This document shows positions 54,687 through 63,133 of a DNA stretch of 64,000 nt, piece after piece; within the stretch, counting starts at the first letter, position 1; each line of letters opens with the position of its first letter. The translations under genes and the position numbers were made by a program. This DNA comes from Kiloniellaceae bacterium (GTDB lineage Bacteria; Pseudomonadota; Alphaproteobacteria; Kiloniellales; Kiloniellaceae): positions 1 through 64,000 of the forward strand of contig JAJFGK010000066.1 in the NCBI GenBank assembly GCA_021776195.1, given 5' to 3'. The notes beneath the pieces are model-generated. The model did not search any database. It saw nothing but the letters and a program-made list of their open reading frames with translations, and had not been told where the DNA came from.

Positions 54687-56117
54687 TCAAGTCGCGCCAG
54701 CGCCGTGCCAGCTATCGAAGAAGTGATCGGCGACCACGCCGCGCGCGCGCACCCCGTCCCAAACCCGGTGAATGGCGGACACGCCCTTTTCGATGATCTC
54801 GGCCTCGTCGTGCAAGCGGTACTGGCCGGCCTCGACCAGCACCTGGCCGTCGACCACGACCAGCGCGACGTCGCCCCGGTCGGAATTTCCGAGGAATGTC
54901 TTGATCGGATCGCTGACCGGTTGGAAATGGGCCTTGCCGAGGTCGATCCCGATGAGGTCGGCGCGCGCACCCGGTGCGATTCGGCCCAGGTCGGGCCGGC
55001 CCAGGAAGTCCGCGGCGGTGCTTGTCACCGCCTCGACCAACTCGCGCGCCGATCCGGCGTTCGAACGCCCAGCGTGCAGCTTCGAGACCAGGCCGGCGGA
55101 ACGTATCTCGCCGACGATATCCATGCGGTAGCCATCGGTGCCAACGACGGTGCGCAGGCCGGCGTCGGCGAAGCGGTGAAAGGGCGCGTAGACCCCGCCC
55201 CGGCCAAAGGTCATGGGGCAGTTGGCGACGCTGACGGCGTGCTTCTTCAGCAGGCCGAGATCCGCGTCCGAGGCGAAGATGCAATGGGCGGCCAGCAGGT
55301 CGGGGCCCAGCAGGCCGCAGTCGCCGAGGTATTGGCTGGGTGTCATCCCATAGCGCTTCTCGATCAGCAGCTGCTCTGATTCGGTTTGCGACAGATGAAT
55401 TGTAACGAGGCTCTGATGGGCATCCGCCAAGGCGCGGACCGCGCGCAACATGTCGGGATCGCACGTATCGGGGCCGTGCGGGCCCAGGCCGACACGCAAG
55501 CGGTCGCCCGCGGTCCCGTTGTGCCTGGCGTGAAGCGCGCGCCATTCGGCGACCACGCCGTCGGGGTCCGGCAGCGCCTCATAGGCGGGCAGGCCGTCGG
55601 CGCCGACCCCGACCGGGGCGTGCGACATCAGGTAGGGCATGCCGTAGAAGCGCAGGCCCATCTCGTCGGCCGCCTCGAAGGTGCCTTCCTGGCGCATGCG
55701 GAACATTTCCATCAGGGTCGTCGAGCCGCCCTTGATGATCTCCAGCAGGGCAAGCTTGAAAATCGAGCGGATCTCCGCCGCGCTCAGGAGTTCGAGGGCC
55801 GCGGCGCCCATGGGCATCAGGAGGCCGTAGACCAGGTCGGTCGGGAAGTCGCCGTTCTCGCCGACCGGCATGTCCTCGGACAGGCCGCGGAACATCACCG
55901 AAGAGATGCAATGATTGTGTAGGTTCAAGAAGCCGGGCATGACCAGCAGTTCGCCGCCCTCGGCGATCAGCTCGGCCGCCGCCGGCTTGTCGCGGGAAAT
56001 CGCCGCGATCACGCCGTCTTCGATAACCACATGGCGATCGCGCAGAATAGTCGGCTTGCCATCTTCGATGGCGAGCAACCAAGCGGCATGAATTGCACGC
56101 TGAACTTGGGATGTCAC
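54687..56117 (-). CDS. Amidohydrolase-superfamily deaminase (TRZ/ATZ/SAH-deaminase type)
   Basis: The 476-residue metal-dependent hydrolase has a composite N- and C-terminal beta domain around a TIM barrel. Ligand motifs are H-x-H in GFLNLHNHC (His67, His69), His in GLGPHGPDTC, His in VTIHLSQTESE, and the catalytic Asp in VVGTDGYRMD, with AHCIFAS between. The family includes guanine, cytosine, S-adenosylhomocysteine/methylthioadenosine and s-triazine deaminases. The substrate is not evident. Start GTG 56117 (GGAGAG upstream). It ends the minus-strand run SBP-ATPase-permease-amidohydrolase, with 87 bases from the permease, suggesting it processes the transported compound. Confidence 0.87.
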   Translation of the reverse strand: MTSQVQRAIHAAWLLAIEDGKPTILRDRHVVIEDGVIAAISRDKPAAAELIAEGGELLVMPGFLNLHNHCISSVMFRGLSEDMPVGENGDFPTDLVYGLLMPMGAAALELLSAAEIRSIFKLALLEIIKGGSTTLMEMFRMRQEGTFEAADEMGLRFYGMPYLMSHAPVGVGADGLPAYEALPDPDGVVAEWRALHARHNGTAGDRLRVGLGPHGPDTCDPDMLRAVRALADAHQSLVTIHLSQTESEQLLIEKRYGMTPSQYLGDCGLLGPDLLAAHCIFASDADLGLLKKHAVSVANCPMTFGRGGVYAPFHRFADAGLRTVVGTDGYRMDIVGEIRSAGLVSKLHAGRSNAGSARELVEAVTSTAADFLGRPDLGRIAPGARADLIGIDLGKAHFQPVSDPIKTFLGNSDRGDVALVVVDGQVLVEAGQYRLHDEAEIIEKGVSAIHRVWDGVRARGVVADHFFDSWHGAGAT

Positions 56118-56204
56118 GATGCACTCTCCCCCACCTCGTTCGAACCAATCCGGCTGTCGCCCCCTAAATCGCTCGGCCGGTCCGTGGCAAAGTCGTCATC
56201 GGGC

Positions 56205-56996
56205 CTATGAGAGTTCCTCGAGTTTGGGCAAGGACCAAGGAAAGAGGATCCGCTCGAGAATGACCACGGCCTGAAAGAGAACAATTCCCAGGAGCGATAG
56301 GATGATCAAGGCCCCAAAGGCCACGGGTGTGTTGAAGAAACTCGTCGCCGCCATGATCTGGTAACCCAGCCCCTTGTCCGCGGCGACGAACTCGCCCACG
56401 GTGGCGCCGACGACGGCGAAGGTGATCGATAGCTTGAGGCCGTTGAACAGGAACGGCACCGACCAAGGCAGGCGGATGAGCCACATCTCCTGCCACCATT
56501 TCGCCCTGTAGGAGCGGCTGAGTTCGATCAGATCGGAAGGCACCGCCAGCAGGCCGGAGGCCAGCGAAGTCACCAAGGGAAAGAAGGCGACCAGAAAGGT
56601 CACAATGACCCGCGGCATCTCGCCGGCACCCAGCACGACGACCAAGATCGGCGCCAGCGCCACTTTCGGAACCGATTGGGTCAGGACCAGTAGCGGATAG
56701 ATGGTGTTGGACAAGAGGCTGGAGGAGGCGATCATCACGGCGAGTGGGAAGCTGATGACGATCGACAAGACAAAGCCGCTCAGAACGGTGCCGAACGTCG
56801 CCATCGTATGGCCCAGCACCAGGTCGACATGGACGATAAATTTGCTCCAGATCTCGCTGGGCGCCGGGAGCAGATAGACTGGAATCTCGAAAACGCGGAC
56901 CGAGCCTTCCCAAAGAAATCCGAGCAGTACGATCGCCAGGGCCGGCAGCACGATGCTTTGGCTGTGATGCCAGACCCGTTCCAGACTACGCGGCAT
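56205..56996 (-). CDS. NitT/TauT-type ABC transporter permease
   Basis: The 263-residue inner-membrane protein has about six helices and the BPD_transp_1 EAA loop (about 165-190: LIELSRSYRAKWWQEMWLIR with the following LPWSVPFLFNGL), where it contacts the ATPase. It resembles SsuC/TauC-like permeases for sulfonates, nitrate and thiamine precursors. Its start (56996) overlaps the ATPase stop by 11 bases, so expression is coupled. It works with the ATPase and substrate-binding protein encoded next to it. Confidence 0.92.
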   Translation of the reverse strand: MPRSLERVWHHSQSIVLPALAIVLLGFLWEGSVRVFEIPVYLLPAPSEIWSKFIVHVDLVLGHTMATFGTVLSGFVLSIVISFPLAVMIASSSLLSNTIYPLLVLTQSVPKVALAPILVVVLGAGEMPRVIVTFLVAFFPLVTSLASGLLAVPSDLIELSRSYRAKWWQEMWLIRLPWSVPFLFNGLKLSITFAVVGATVGEFVAADKGLGYQIMAATSFFNTPVAFGALIILSLLGIVLFQAVVILERILFPWSLPKLEELS

Positions 56997-57768
56997 CGCT
57001 GCGATCCTTCATATTCGGGTCGTCGTATATGTGATCGCGGATGCGTTGCGCGAGACTGTGAAATTCCGGGCTCGTTTCCTGCGAATAGGAGCGAGGCCGG
57101 GGCACCTCGACCTCGATCATCTCCTTGACCCGCCCTGGGCGCGCGCTCATCACGCAGACCTTGTCGGAAAGCAATACGGCCTCGGATACCGAGTGGGTGA
57201 CGAACACGATGGTCATGGGCCGTTCCGTCCAGATGCGCTGCAGCTCCAGGCCCATCTCCTCGCGTGTCAGGGCGTCGAGCGCACCGAACGGCTCATCCAT
57301 GAGAAGAATCCTGGGTTCGGCAATGAGCGCCCGGCAAATCGCCGCGCGTTGCTGCATCCCGCCGGAAAGCTCGGACGGCATCTTGTTTTCGAACTCTCCG
57401 AGACCAACGAGCTGCAAGAGCTCACGGGCCCGCGCCGGACTGTCCGCCGTCTGTTTTTGCAGAATCCTCAGCGGAAACAACACGTTCTTGAGCACGTTCG
57501 CCCAGGGCAACAGGGTCGGCGCCTGGAAGACCATGCCGATGTCGCGGCGCGGCCTGGCCACCTCGACACCGTCGATCAGGATTTTACCGCCGGTCTTGAG
57601 CGAAAGTCCGGCGATCAGACGCAGCAGGGTCGACTTGCCACAACCCGACGGGCCGACGATGGAAACGAACTCGCCGGCCCCTATATCCAGGCTGACGTCC
57701 TGCAAGGCCTGCACATCGGCGCCGTCGAGCGAACGATAGACCTTGGTGACGTCCTCGATTTCAATCAT
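56986..57768 (-). CDS. NitT/TauT-type ABC transporter ATP-binding protein
   Basis: The 260-residue protein has Walker A GPSGCGKST (39-47), ABC signature LSGGM (in SELSGGMQQR), Walker B RILLMDEPFGALD and the switch His in FVTHSVSEAV. It energises import of a small anionic or heterocyclic substrate. It overlaps the permease gene by 11 bases and follows the substrate-binding protein gene after 43 bases. Confidence 0.95.
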   Translation of the reverse strand: MIEIEDVTKVYRSLDGADVQALQDVSLDIGAGEFVSIVGPSGCGKSTLLRLIAGLSLKTGGKILIDGVEVARPRRDIGMVFQAPTLLPWANVLKNVLFPLRILQKQTADSPARARELLQLVGLGEFENKMPSELSGGMQQRAAICRALIAEPRILLMDEPFGALDALTREEMGLELQRIWTERPMTIVFVTHSVSEAVLLSDKVCVMSARPGRVKEMIEVEVPRPRSYSQETSPEFHSLAQRIRDHIYDDPNMKDRSDAA

Positions 57769-57811
57769 GGCGCAGCACGCCAGCCGCAGTCAGGGTCACA
57801 AGCCAAGATCA

Positions 57812-58834
57812 CTACGGCAGCAGGTCGTCGTGGATGACCTGCTTGACGTCGAAACTCGGATCCAGATCTTGCGATTCGACAAGCACCTCGTAGGTCTTCT
57901 TCACCCTCGCCATGTCGAACTTGCCGGTCCAATTGCGCGAACCGTCCGATCCGAACATGTTGGATCTGAGGTCGAGCCAGCCAGCCAGATTGTCTTCGTA
58001 CTGTGTGTCGGGCCAGCGTTCGCTGTGCAAGCGGCAGGCCTCCTCGGGGTTTTCCTTGCCCCAAAGCCACGAGCGCTGCGTTGCCTCGACGAACCTGCGG
58101 AGCATATCCGGCTGCTCCGCGATGACATCGTCGCGCGCATAGATGCAGTAGGAATAGATATCGAAGCCATAGTCCGCGAAGGGGATGACGACCAGTTCAT
58201 CCCCACGGGCCTCGACCTGCGGGCGCACGAAGGAAATGTTCGAGGTAAAATAGGGCACGCCGTCGACGCTCTTGTTCACCAGCAATGACGGCATGGTGGT
58301 CGAATCCACGACTTTCCAACTCACCGTCTCCGGGTCCAGGCCGGCCATGCGCGCGGCGATCGGGAAGTAGTTGCGGTGGCTGTTGCCCGCGGTGGTCGCC
58401 AAGGTCTTGCCCTCGAGATCCTTGAAGCTCGTGATCCCGCTGCTCTTGAGCACGAAGAGCGAATGGGGCGAGTGGTCGTGGACATGCATCAGGCATTGGA
58501 CAGGCGCGTTCTCGCGCACCCGCGCACTCATGACGGCGGATATGTCACCGTCGCCGATGGGCGAGCCACCGCCGGCCACGCGCTTGACCGCATCGCCCGA
58601 ACCACGCCCGGTGCTCACGGTCAGATCGATGCCCGCATCCTTGTAGAAGCCCTTGGCGATCCCGCCTGAAATGGGGCAATAAAAGCCGGTCGGTAGCCAG
58701 CTCCACTGGAAATGCACCTCATCCAGTGCCTGGGCACTATTGGGTGCCACGGCGCCCGAGACAGCGGCCAGTGTCGCCGAGAACGCGGCCCCCAGCAGCC
58801 AAGGTTTCCAGCTTCTAAGAATTTGGATTCTCAT
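57812..58834 (-). CDS. NMT1/THI5-like ABC substrate-binding protein
   Basis: The 340-residue periplasmic protein has a signal peptide (about 1-36, cleavage near SAQALD) and an NMT1/SsuA-like fold: VHFQWSWLPTGFYCPISGGIAKGFYKDAGIDL, VAGGGSPIGDGDIS and SLEGKTLATTAGNSH-type turn segments (each seen in pieces). The family binds thiamine pyrimidine precursors, taurine, sulfonates or riboflavin-like ligands. A strong site GGGGAG precedes ATG 58834. It starts the import operon. The ligand cannot be predicted, although the downstream amidohydrolase suggests a nitrogenous compound. Confidence 0.92.
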   Translation of the reverse strand: MRIQILRSWKPWLLGAAFSATLAAVSGAVAPNSAQALDEVHFQWSWLPTGFYCPISGGIAKGFYKDAGIDLTVSTGRGSGDAVKRVAGGGSPIGDGDISAVMSARVRENAPVQCLMHVHDHSPHSLFVLKSSGITSFKDLEGKTLATTAGNSHRNYFPIAARMAGLDPETVSWKVVDSTTMPSLLVNKSVDGVPYFTSNISFVRPQVEARGDELVVIPFADYGFDIYSYCIYARDDVIAEQPDMLRRFVEATQRSWLWGKENPEEACRLHSERWPDTQYEDNLAGWLDLRSNMFGSDGSRNWTGKFDMARVKKTYEVLVESQDLDPSFDVKQVIHDDLLP

Positions 58835-59057
58835 GATGTGACTCCCCGAAAATTCCGAATAATAGAGCGCAAGATTCCGATCTTCCGGTGCTCCTTGCGA
58901 GATCCTTATTATTGCGGCCCGTCATTGTGGAACACGCATTCGGCAAATCGGCTGCCCATGATCCCGCAGTATTTCTTGCATGATGTCAATAAGACTGAAC
59001 GCGCGACCAGGGTGGCGCAGGCCGGCGGCATCGGCCTGGCCGTCCGATAACCGGGGC

Positions 59058-60290
59058 TCACTCGGCGGCGATGGTCTCTTCTTTTTCGGGCGCCACGACC
59101 CGGTCGACGATCCAGTTGGCGAAGGTGCCGAGGTTCGTCTCGCTGGCGCACAGCCGGGCGATGCGGGCATAGGGCGACTGGATGCCGGCGAACTGGCGCA
59201 AGGCGATCTCCTTGTCCTCCAGCACGACCAGGTCGTTGCGGCGGTAGTAGTTCTGCGAAAGCCGCGCGAAGTCGTCGCGCTCGAGGGTGGATTTCGGAAA
59301 GAGCGAACTGACGGTCAAGCGAGACTTCTTGGCCGAGACCGGCTCGCTCTGGAAGACCAGGGCGCCGTCATTGCCGAGGGTCATCATCATGCCGGGGCGC
59401 AGCGTCGTGAAGAGAGTCCCCCGCTTCTTGTCGGCCTCGATCTGCGGCATGGGCGGGAAACCGTCGTAACCGGGGAAGGGAAGCAGGAGCTGGCTTCCGT
59501 CGTGTTCCGCGAAGACGATCTTCTCCTGGCCCCGCGGATCCACCTCTCTGTAGGCGTCGGGCTTCCAGCGGGCGAGGGAGTCCTTGTGGACATAGGGGAT
59601 GTGATAGCCGTCGATGTAGTTCTCGACGAAGCACTTCCAGTTGGCCTCCATTTCGTAGACGACCTTCCGGGCGCAGACCATGTCTTCCAGTCTGTGCGAG
59701 GCGAGGGTCTCGACGAAGGCGCCGAGATGTTGATCCAGGGTCTCGGGGCCCTTTTTGAAGCGCAGGAAGATGAAGCCGCCCCAGGTCCCGCTCTCGATCT
59801 CCACCAGGCCGAACTCCTGCCTGTTCGTCTCGTCGATCAGAGGCTTGCCTGCGGCGTCATTGTAGGCCGGCGCGGCCAGCAAGCGGCCATCGAGTCCGTA
59901 GGTCCAGAAATGGTAGGGGCAGCGGAAGTTCTTGCAGTTCCCCGAGTCCGCCGCGACCAGCGCCCCCCGGTGACGGCAGGTATTGGCCAGGACCCGCACC
60001 TTCATGTCCTTGCCGCGCACCACCAGCAGCGGCACGCCGAGGAAGGTCATGCAGTGGAAGTCCCCGACCCGGGGGACGATCTCGGTCCGCTCGAGCAGGT
60101 TCCAACTGCGCAGAAACAACCTTTCCTGTTCCGCCCGATGGAACCGCTCCGAGGTGTAGCACCAGAGCGGCAGGGCCCGCATGCGTCGGGTCCCATCGCG
60201 CACAGCCGCATAGTGGCGCGGCGCCAGAATGTCCTCCGGTTCCTCGACGCCGAGGTTGGCCGGGTCGTCATATCCGTCGTGCGCCGCCAT
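59058..60290 (-). CDS. Rieske non-haem iron oxygenase, alpha subunit
   Basis: The 410-residue protein has a Rieske [2Fe-2S] site: Cys105 and His107 in LANTCRHRGA, Cys124 and His127 in FRCPYHFWT. The mononuclear Fe site is Asp227, His230 and His235 in ENYIDGYHIPYVH. Enzymes of this size and motif spacing hydroxylate or demethylate aromatic or quaternary-ammonium substrates with a separate reductase, which is not in the window. It lies upstream of the ABC operon on the same strand (223 bases gap) and downstream of the MetE-like gene. ATG 60290 has GGAGGGGACC directly upstream; an in-frame ATG at 60341 is less likely. Confidence 0.93.
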   Translation of the reverse strand: MAAHDGYDDPANLGVEEPEDILAPRHYAAVRDGTRRMRALPLWCYTSERFHRAEQERLFLRSWNLLERTEIVPRVGDFHCMTFLGVPLLVVRGKDMKVRVLANTCRHRGALVAADSGNCKNFRCPYHFWTYGLDGRLLAAPAYNDAAGKPLIDETNRQEFGLVEIESGTWGGFIFLRFKKGPETLDQHLGAFVETLASHRLEDMVCARKVVYEMEANWKCFVENYIDGYHIPYVHKDSLARWKPDAYREVDPRGQEKIVFAEHDGSQLLLPFPGYDGFPPMPQIEADKKRGTLFTTLRPGMMMTLGNDGALVFQSEPVSAKKSRLTVSSLFPKSTLERDDFARLSQNYYRRNDLVVLEDKEIALRQFAGIQSPYARIARLCASETNLGTFANWIVDRVVAPEKEETIAAE

Positions 60291-60401
60291 GGTCCCCTCC
60301 TCCCGGTGACGTTGGTGCCTTGACCGACCGGCAACAGCCAACGTTCGGCCGGGGCCGATGTCAAGCGTTGGGCCGATACCACCCTTCCAGTACAGGTCTT
60401 G

Positions 60402-61451
60402 CTAAAGCGACTTCGCCGCCTCGCACATGACCCTGAGCTTGGCCTTGGCCAGGTCGCGGCCGAGGTAACCCAGGCCGCAGTCCGGCGCCGCGATCAGGCG
60501 CGCGGCGTCGATATGCTCCAGGGCGGCCTGCAGGCGGGTGCGGACCTCCTCGACGGTCTCCAGGCGGCTGCGGGCGATGGCGACCGACCCGAAGATCACG
60601 CTGGTGGTCGCGAATCGCTCCAGCAGGCTCAGGTCGTTGTGGCGGTGGGCGTCCTCCAGCGAAACGGCGTCGATCGGCAGCGCCTCCACCGCATCGGCCA
60701 GATCGAGGTAGGACGCCGGATCGGCCTTGGGGTAGTCCTCGTCGTCCAGCGCGCTGGGATAGCCGCAGCAGATGTGCATCACCCTGTCGATTTCGTCCGG
60801 CACGCCGTGCCAGCAGCGCGCCAGGTTCTCCATGCCGTAGGCCAGGGCCTCGGGCACCTTGCGGGCGAAGACCGGCTCGTCGACCTGGATTATCCGGCAG
60901 CCGGCCCGGGCCAGCGCCTTGATCTCGACATTGAGCGCCTCGGCCAGATCCCGGCCCTGTCGCGCCGGGTCGTCGTAGTAGAGGTCCACCGTGGTGTCGC
61001 CGATCGTCATGGGGCCAGGCAGGGTGACCTTGACGGGGCGGTCCGTGGTCGCCTGGGCCTGGCGCCAGTCGTGCGGCAGGAAGGGGCCGCGCGACCGCAC
61101 CGGGCCGACGACGGTCGGCAGCTCGGTCTCGAAGGCGCCACCGCGCAGGGACTTGTTGACCAGGGCCTCGAAATCGAAGCCCTCGAGATGCCGGCAGTGA
61201 TAGTGAATGTAGTTCTCGCGGCGCACCTCGCCATCGGTCACCACGTCGACGCCGGCCTCGACCTGATCGGCGATGACATCCCGGGCGGCGCGCTGGAACA
61301 GTGCCTCGGCCTCGGCGCCGAGCGCCTCGACCTGGCCCCGGTAGGCGCGGGTCGTCTTGGAACTGGCCGCGGCGACATCGCCGAACCAGTCGCCGACCGG
61401 CAGGTAGTCGGGCTTGGGGTAGGCGCCGATGACGGTGGTGGGCAAGGGCAT
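60402..61451 (-). CDS. MetE-core (cobalamin-independent type) methionine synthase-like protein
   Basis: The 349-residue protein corresponds to the catalytic C-terminal domain of MetE only; the N-terminal domain of full MetE (about 750 residues) is absent. All zinc ligands are present: His226 and Cys228 in VMHICCGYP, Glu266 in DAVSLEDAHR, Cys325 in AAPDCGLGYL. The homocysteine site is recognisable in VVTDGEVRRENYI. Short MetE-like proteins can methylate homocysteine from methyl-corrinoid proteins or other donors rather than folate, and some act as other thiol alkyltransferases. ATG 61451 follows the HpnM-like gene by 16 bases, so they may be co-transcribed, but a functional link is unclear. 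Confidence 0.88.
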   Translation of the reverse strand: MPLPTTVIGAYPKPDYLPVGDWFGDVAAASSKTTRAYRGQVEALGAEAEALFQRAARDVIADQVEAGVDVVTDGEVRRENYIHYHCRHLEGFDFEALVNKSLRGGAFETELPTVVGPVRSRGPFLPHDWRQAQATTDRPVKVTLPGPMTIGDTTVDLYYDDPARQGRDLAEALNVEIKALARAGCRIIQVDEPVFARKVPEALAYGMENLARCWHGVPDEIDRVMHICCGYPSALDDEDYPKADPASYLDLADAVEALPIDAVSLEDAHRHNDLSLLERFATTSVIFGSVAIARSRLETVEEVRTRLQAALEHIDAARLIAAPDCGLGYLGRDLAKAKLRVMCEAAKSL

Positions 61452-61467
61452 GGTTCGGGCTCCGGCG

Positions 61468-62100
61468 CTACAGCAGCAGTTCCCGGGTTTTCTGCCGCAG
61501 GTCGCGCAGCAGGGTCGCGAAGCCCTCGTTCTTGACGATGGCGCCGTACTCGCTGCGCTTGGCGGCGAGCTCGCTGTAGGACCCACCGAGCAGCACGTCG
61601 ATAATGCGCCAGTCGCCGTCGAACTCGCGGGTCAGGTAGTCGATCGCCACGGCCTCGCCATCCGGCTTGATCAGGTGGGTCCGCACCAGGACGGTGCCGC
61701 GTTGGCCCGGTGCCTCGCCCAGGATCTCGAAGCGCTCGCCGCTGAAGCCCTTGAAACGCCGGGCATAGTTGGCGGTGCTGAAGGCGGCGAAGGCCTGGAT
61801 CACCGCCTGGCGGTTGGCGTCGTCGAGGTCTTTCCAACTGCGCCCCATGGTGGCCTTGGCCATGACCGGAAAGTGGAAGGACTGGGCCAGTACTGGTTGA
61901 AGCTGCTCATAGCGGCCGACGACGCCCAGAGCCTCGGCCTGCTGCATGACTTGAAGCAGAGCGCCGTTCAGGCCGGCGACCGTGGCGCTCGGGCTGGAGG
62001 CCGCCGTGGCGCCGCCGCTCAGAATGGCCAGGATTGCGAGGCAGCACAGGGGCGCCAGGAGCGGTCGGCGCCACAGGGTTAACAGACTCTTAATCGACAT
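61468..62100 (-). CDS. MlaC/HpnM-like periplasmic lipid-binding protein
   Basis: The 210-residue protein has a signal peptide (about 1-33, cleavage near TAASS) and an MlaC/Ttg2D-type fold: HFPVMAKATMGRSW, FAAFSTANYARRFKGFSGERF, DYLTREFDGDWRIIDVLLGG and SYSELAAKRSEYGAI. The family shuttles phospholipids between membranes; a hopanoid-linked branch is called HpnM. Proximity (1 kb) to hpnA makes HpnM plausible, but the usual mlaABDEF or other hpn genes are not in view. ATG 62100 begins the signal peptide. It is divergent from the nucleotidyltransferase-hpnA pair. Confidence 0.82.
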   Translation of the reverse strand: MSIKSLLTLWRRPLLAPLCCLAILAILSGGATAASSPSATVAGLNGALLQVMQQAEALGVVGRYEQLQPVLAQSFHFPVMAKATMGRSWKDLDDANRQAVIQAFAAFSTANYARRFKGFSGERFEILGEAPGQRGTVLVRTHLIKPDGEAVAIDYLTREFDGDWRIIDVLLGGSYSELAAKRSEYGAIVKNEGFATLLRDLRQKTRELLL

Positions 62101-62277
62101 GGATCAATGTCTCCCGTGAGGCTTCTGACGACAATGGACCCCGCTCGTTCACCACGATCGGGCGACCAGGCTAAGGACAATTTGTGGCAGAATTACGTTA
62201 GTATGATCTATTGACCCGGCTCATCGGACACACGAGTGTAGGGCCGTTCTTATGGCACGAGTGAAAGGCAGGAAGCA

Positions 62278-63069
62278 ATGCGGGCAGCGCTCCTCGCGGC
62301 TGGGTTAGGCTCTCGGTTAAAGCAAGACAATCCTCCTCCCAAGATCCTCATAAAGTTCCTCGACGCGACCCTGCTGGAGCGTCATCTGGCGATCCTCGAT
62401 CACTGCGGCATCGGGCAGGTCGATATTGTCGTGGGCTATCGCCGGGAGATGATCGCCGCGGAGATCGCCCGCCTGAAGGCCGAAGACTGGGTGACGCTTC
62501 ATTTCAACGAGCAGTTCCAGCGCGGGCCGATCGTCTCGCTCGCGACCCTGGCCGAAGCCTTTACCAGCGGCGAGGATGTGATTTTCATGGACGGCGACGT
62601 CCTTTACGATCATCGCATGATGGAGACCCTGGTCAGAACCGCTTCGGGCAACTGCTTCTTGATGGACCGCCAGATCGAAGAGGGCGACGATCCGGTCAGA
62701 CTCTGTATGAAGGACGGGGCGCTGGTGGACTTCCACAAGCGTCCGCGGTTACAGCACGACTGGTGGGGCGAGTGGATTGGTTTCGCGCGCTTCACGCCGG
62801 AGATCGCGGCCAAGATTCACGGCGCCGCGACGCGCCGGGTCGAGGCCGGCCGTCTCGACGATATCTACGAGGAAGCCATGCGCGACGTCCTGCTGAGCGA
62901 GCCGCCGGGTACCTTCAAGGTCGCCGATGTGACCGGCCTGCCCTGGGTCGAGATCGACTTTCCAGACGACCTGGAGAAGGCCAAGAAAGAGATCCTGCCC
63001 GCGCTCCAGGCTTTGCCGAGACCGCCGCGAGATGCCGACAAGAGACGGTCTCCACGCAGCCTCGCATGA
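62278..63069 (+). CDS. NTP-transferase (phosphocholine/sugar-phosphate cytidylyltransferase-like)
   Basis: The 263-residue GT-A-fold nucleotidyltransferase starts LLAAGLGSRLKQDNPPPKIL (nucleotide-binding loop with PPK near the lysine), followed by VVGYRREMI and the metal-binding DGD in FMDGDVLYD. The second half has FARFTPEIAAKI and VTGLPWVEIDFPDDLEKAKKEI, usual in LicC-type and related enzymes. It activates a phosphorylated alcohol or sugar with CTP or another NTP. Its TGA overlaps an ATG (63066-63069), which begins a repeat leading to hpnA, so coupling to hpnA is likely. A lipid head-group role is plausible but inferred. Confidence 0.86.
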   Translation: MRAALLAAGLGSRLKQDNPPPKILIKFLDATLLERHLAILDHCGIGQVDIVVGYRREMIAAEIARLKAEDWVTLHFNEQFQRGPIVSLATLAEAFTSGEDVIFMDGDVLYDHRMMETLVRTASGNCFLMDRQIEEGDDPVRLCMKDGALVDFHKRPRLQHDWWGEWIGFARFTPEIAAKIHGAATRRVEAGRLDDIYEEAMRDVLLSEPPGTFKVADVTGLPWVEIDFPDDLEKAKKEILPALQALPRPPRDADKRRSPRSLA

Positions 63070-63133
63070 CCAGCCCATTGCCATGACCACCCCAGTGCCA
63101 TGACCACCCCAGGACCATGACCACCCTCGTCAC
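63066..63133 (+). repeat. 17-bp tandem repeat (4 units) at the hpnA start
   Basis: Units begin ATGACCASCC at 63066, 63083, 63100 and 63117, exactly 17 bases apart. The second unit is ATGACCACCCCAGTGCC. Units 1-3 each encode a six-residue peptide (MTSPLP, MTTPVP, MTTPGP) that ends in a TGA overlapping the next ATG. Unit 4 is the hpnA start. Confidence 0.92.
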
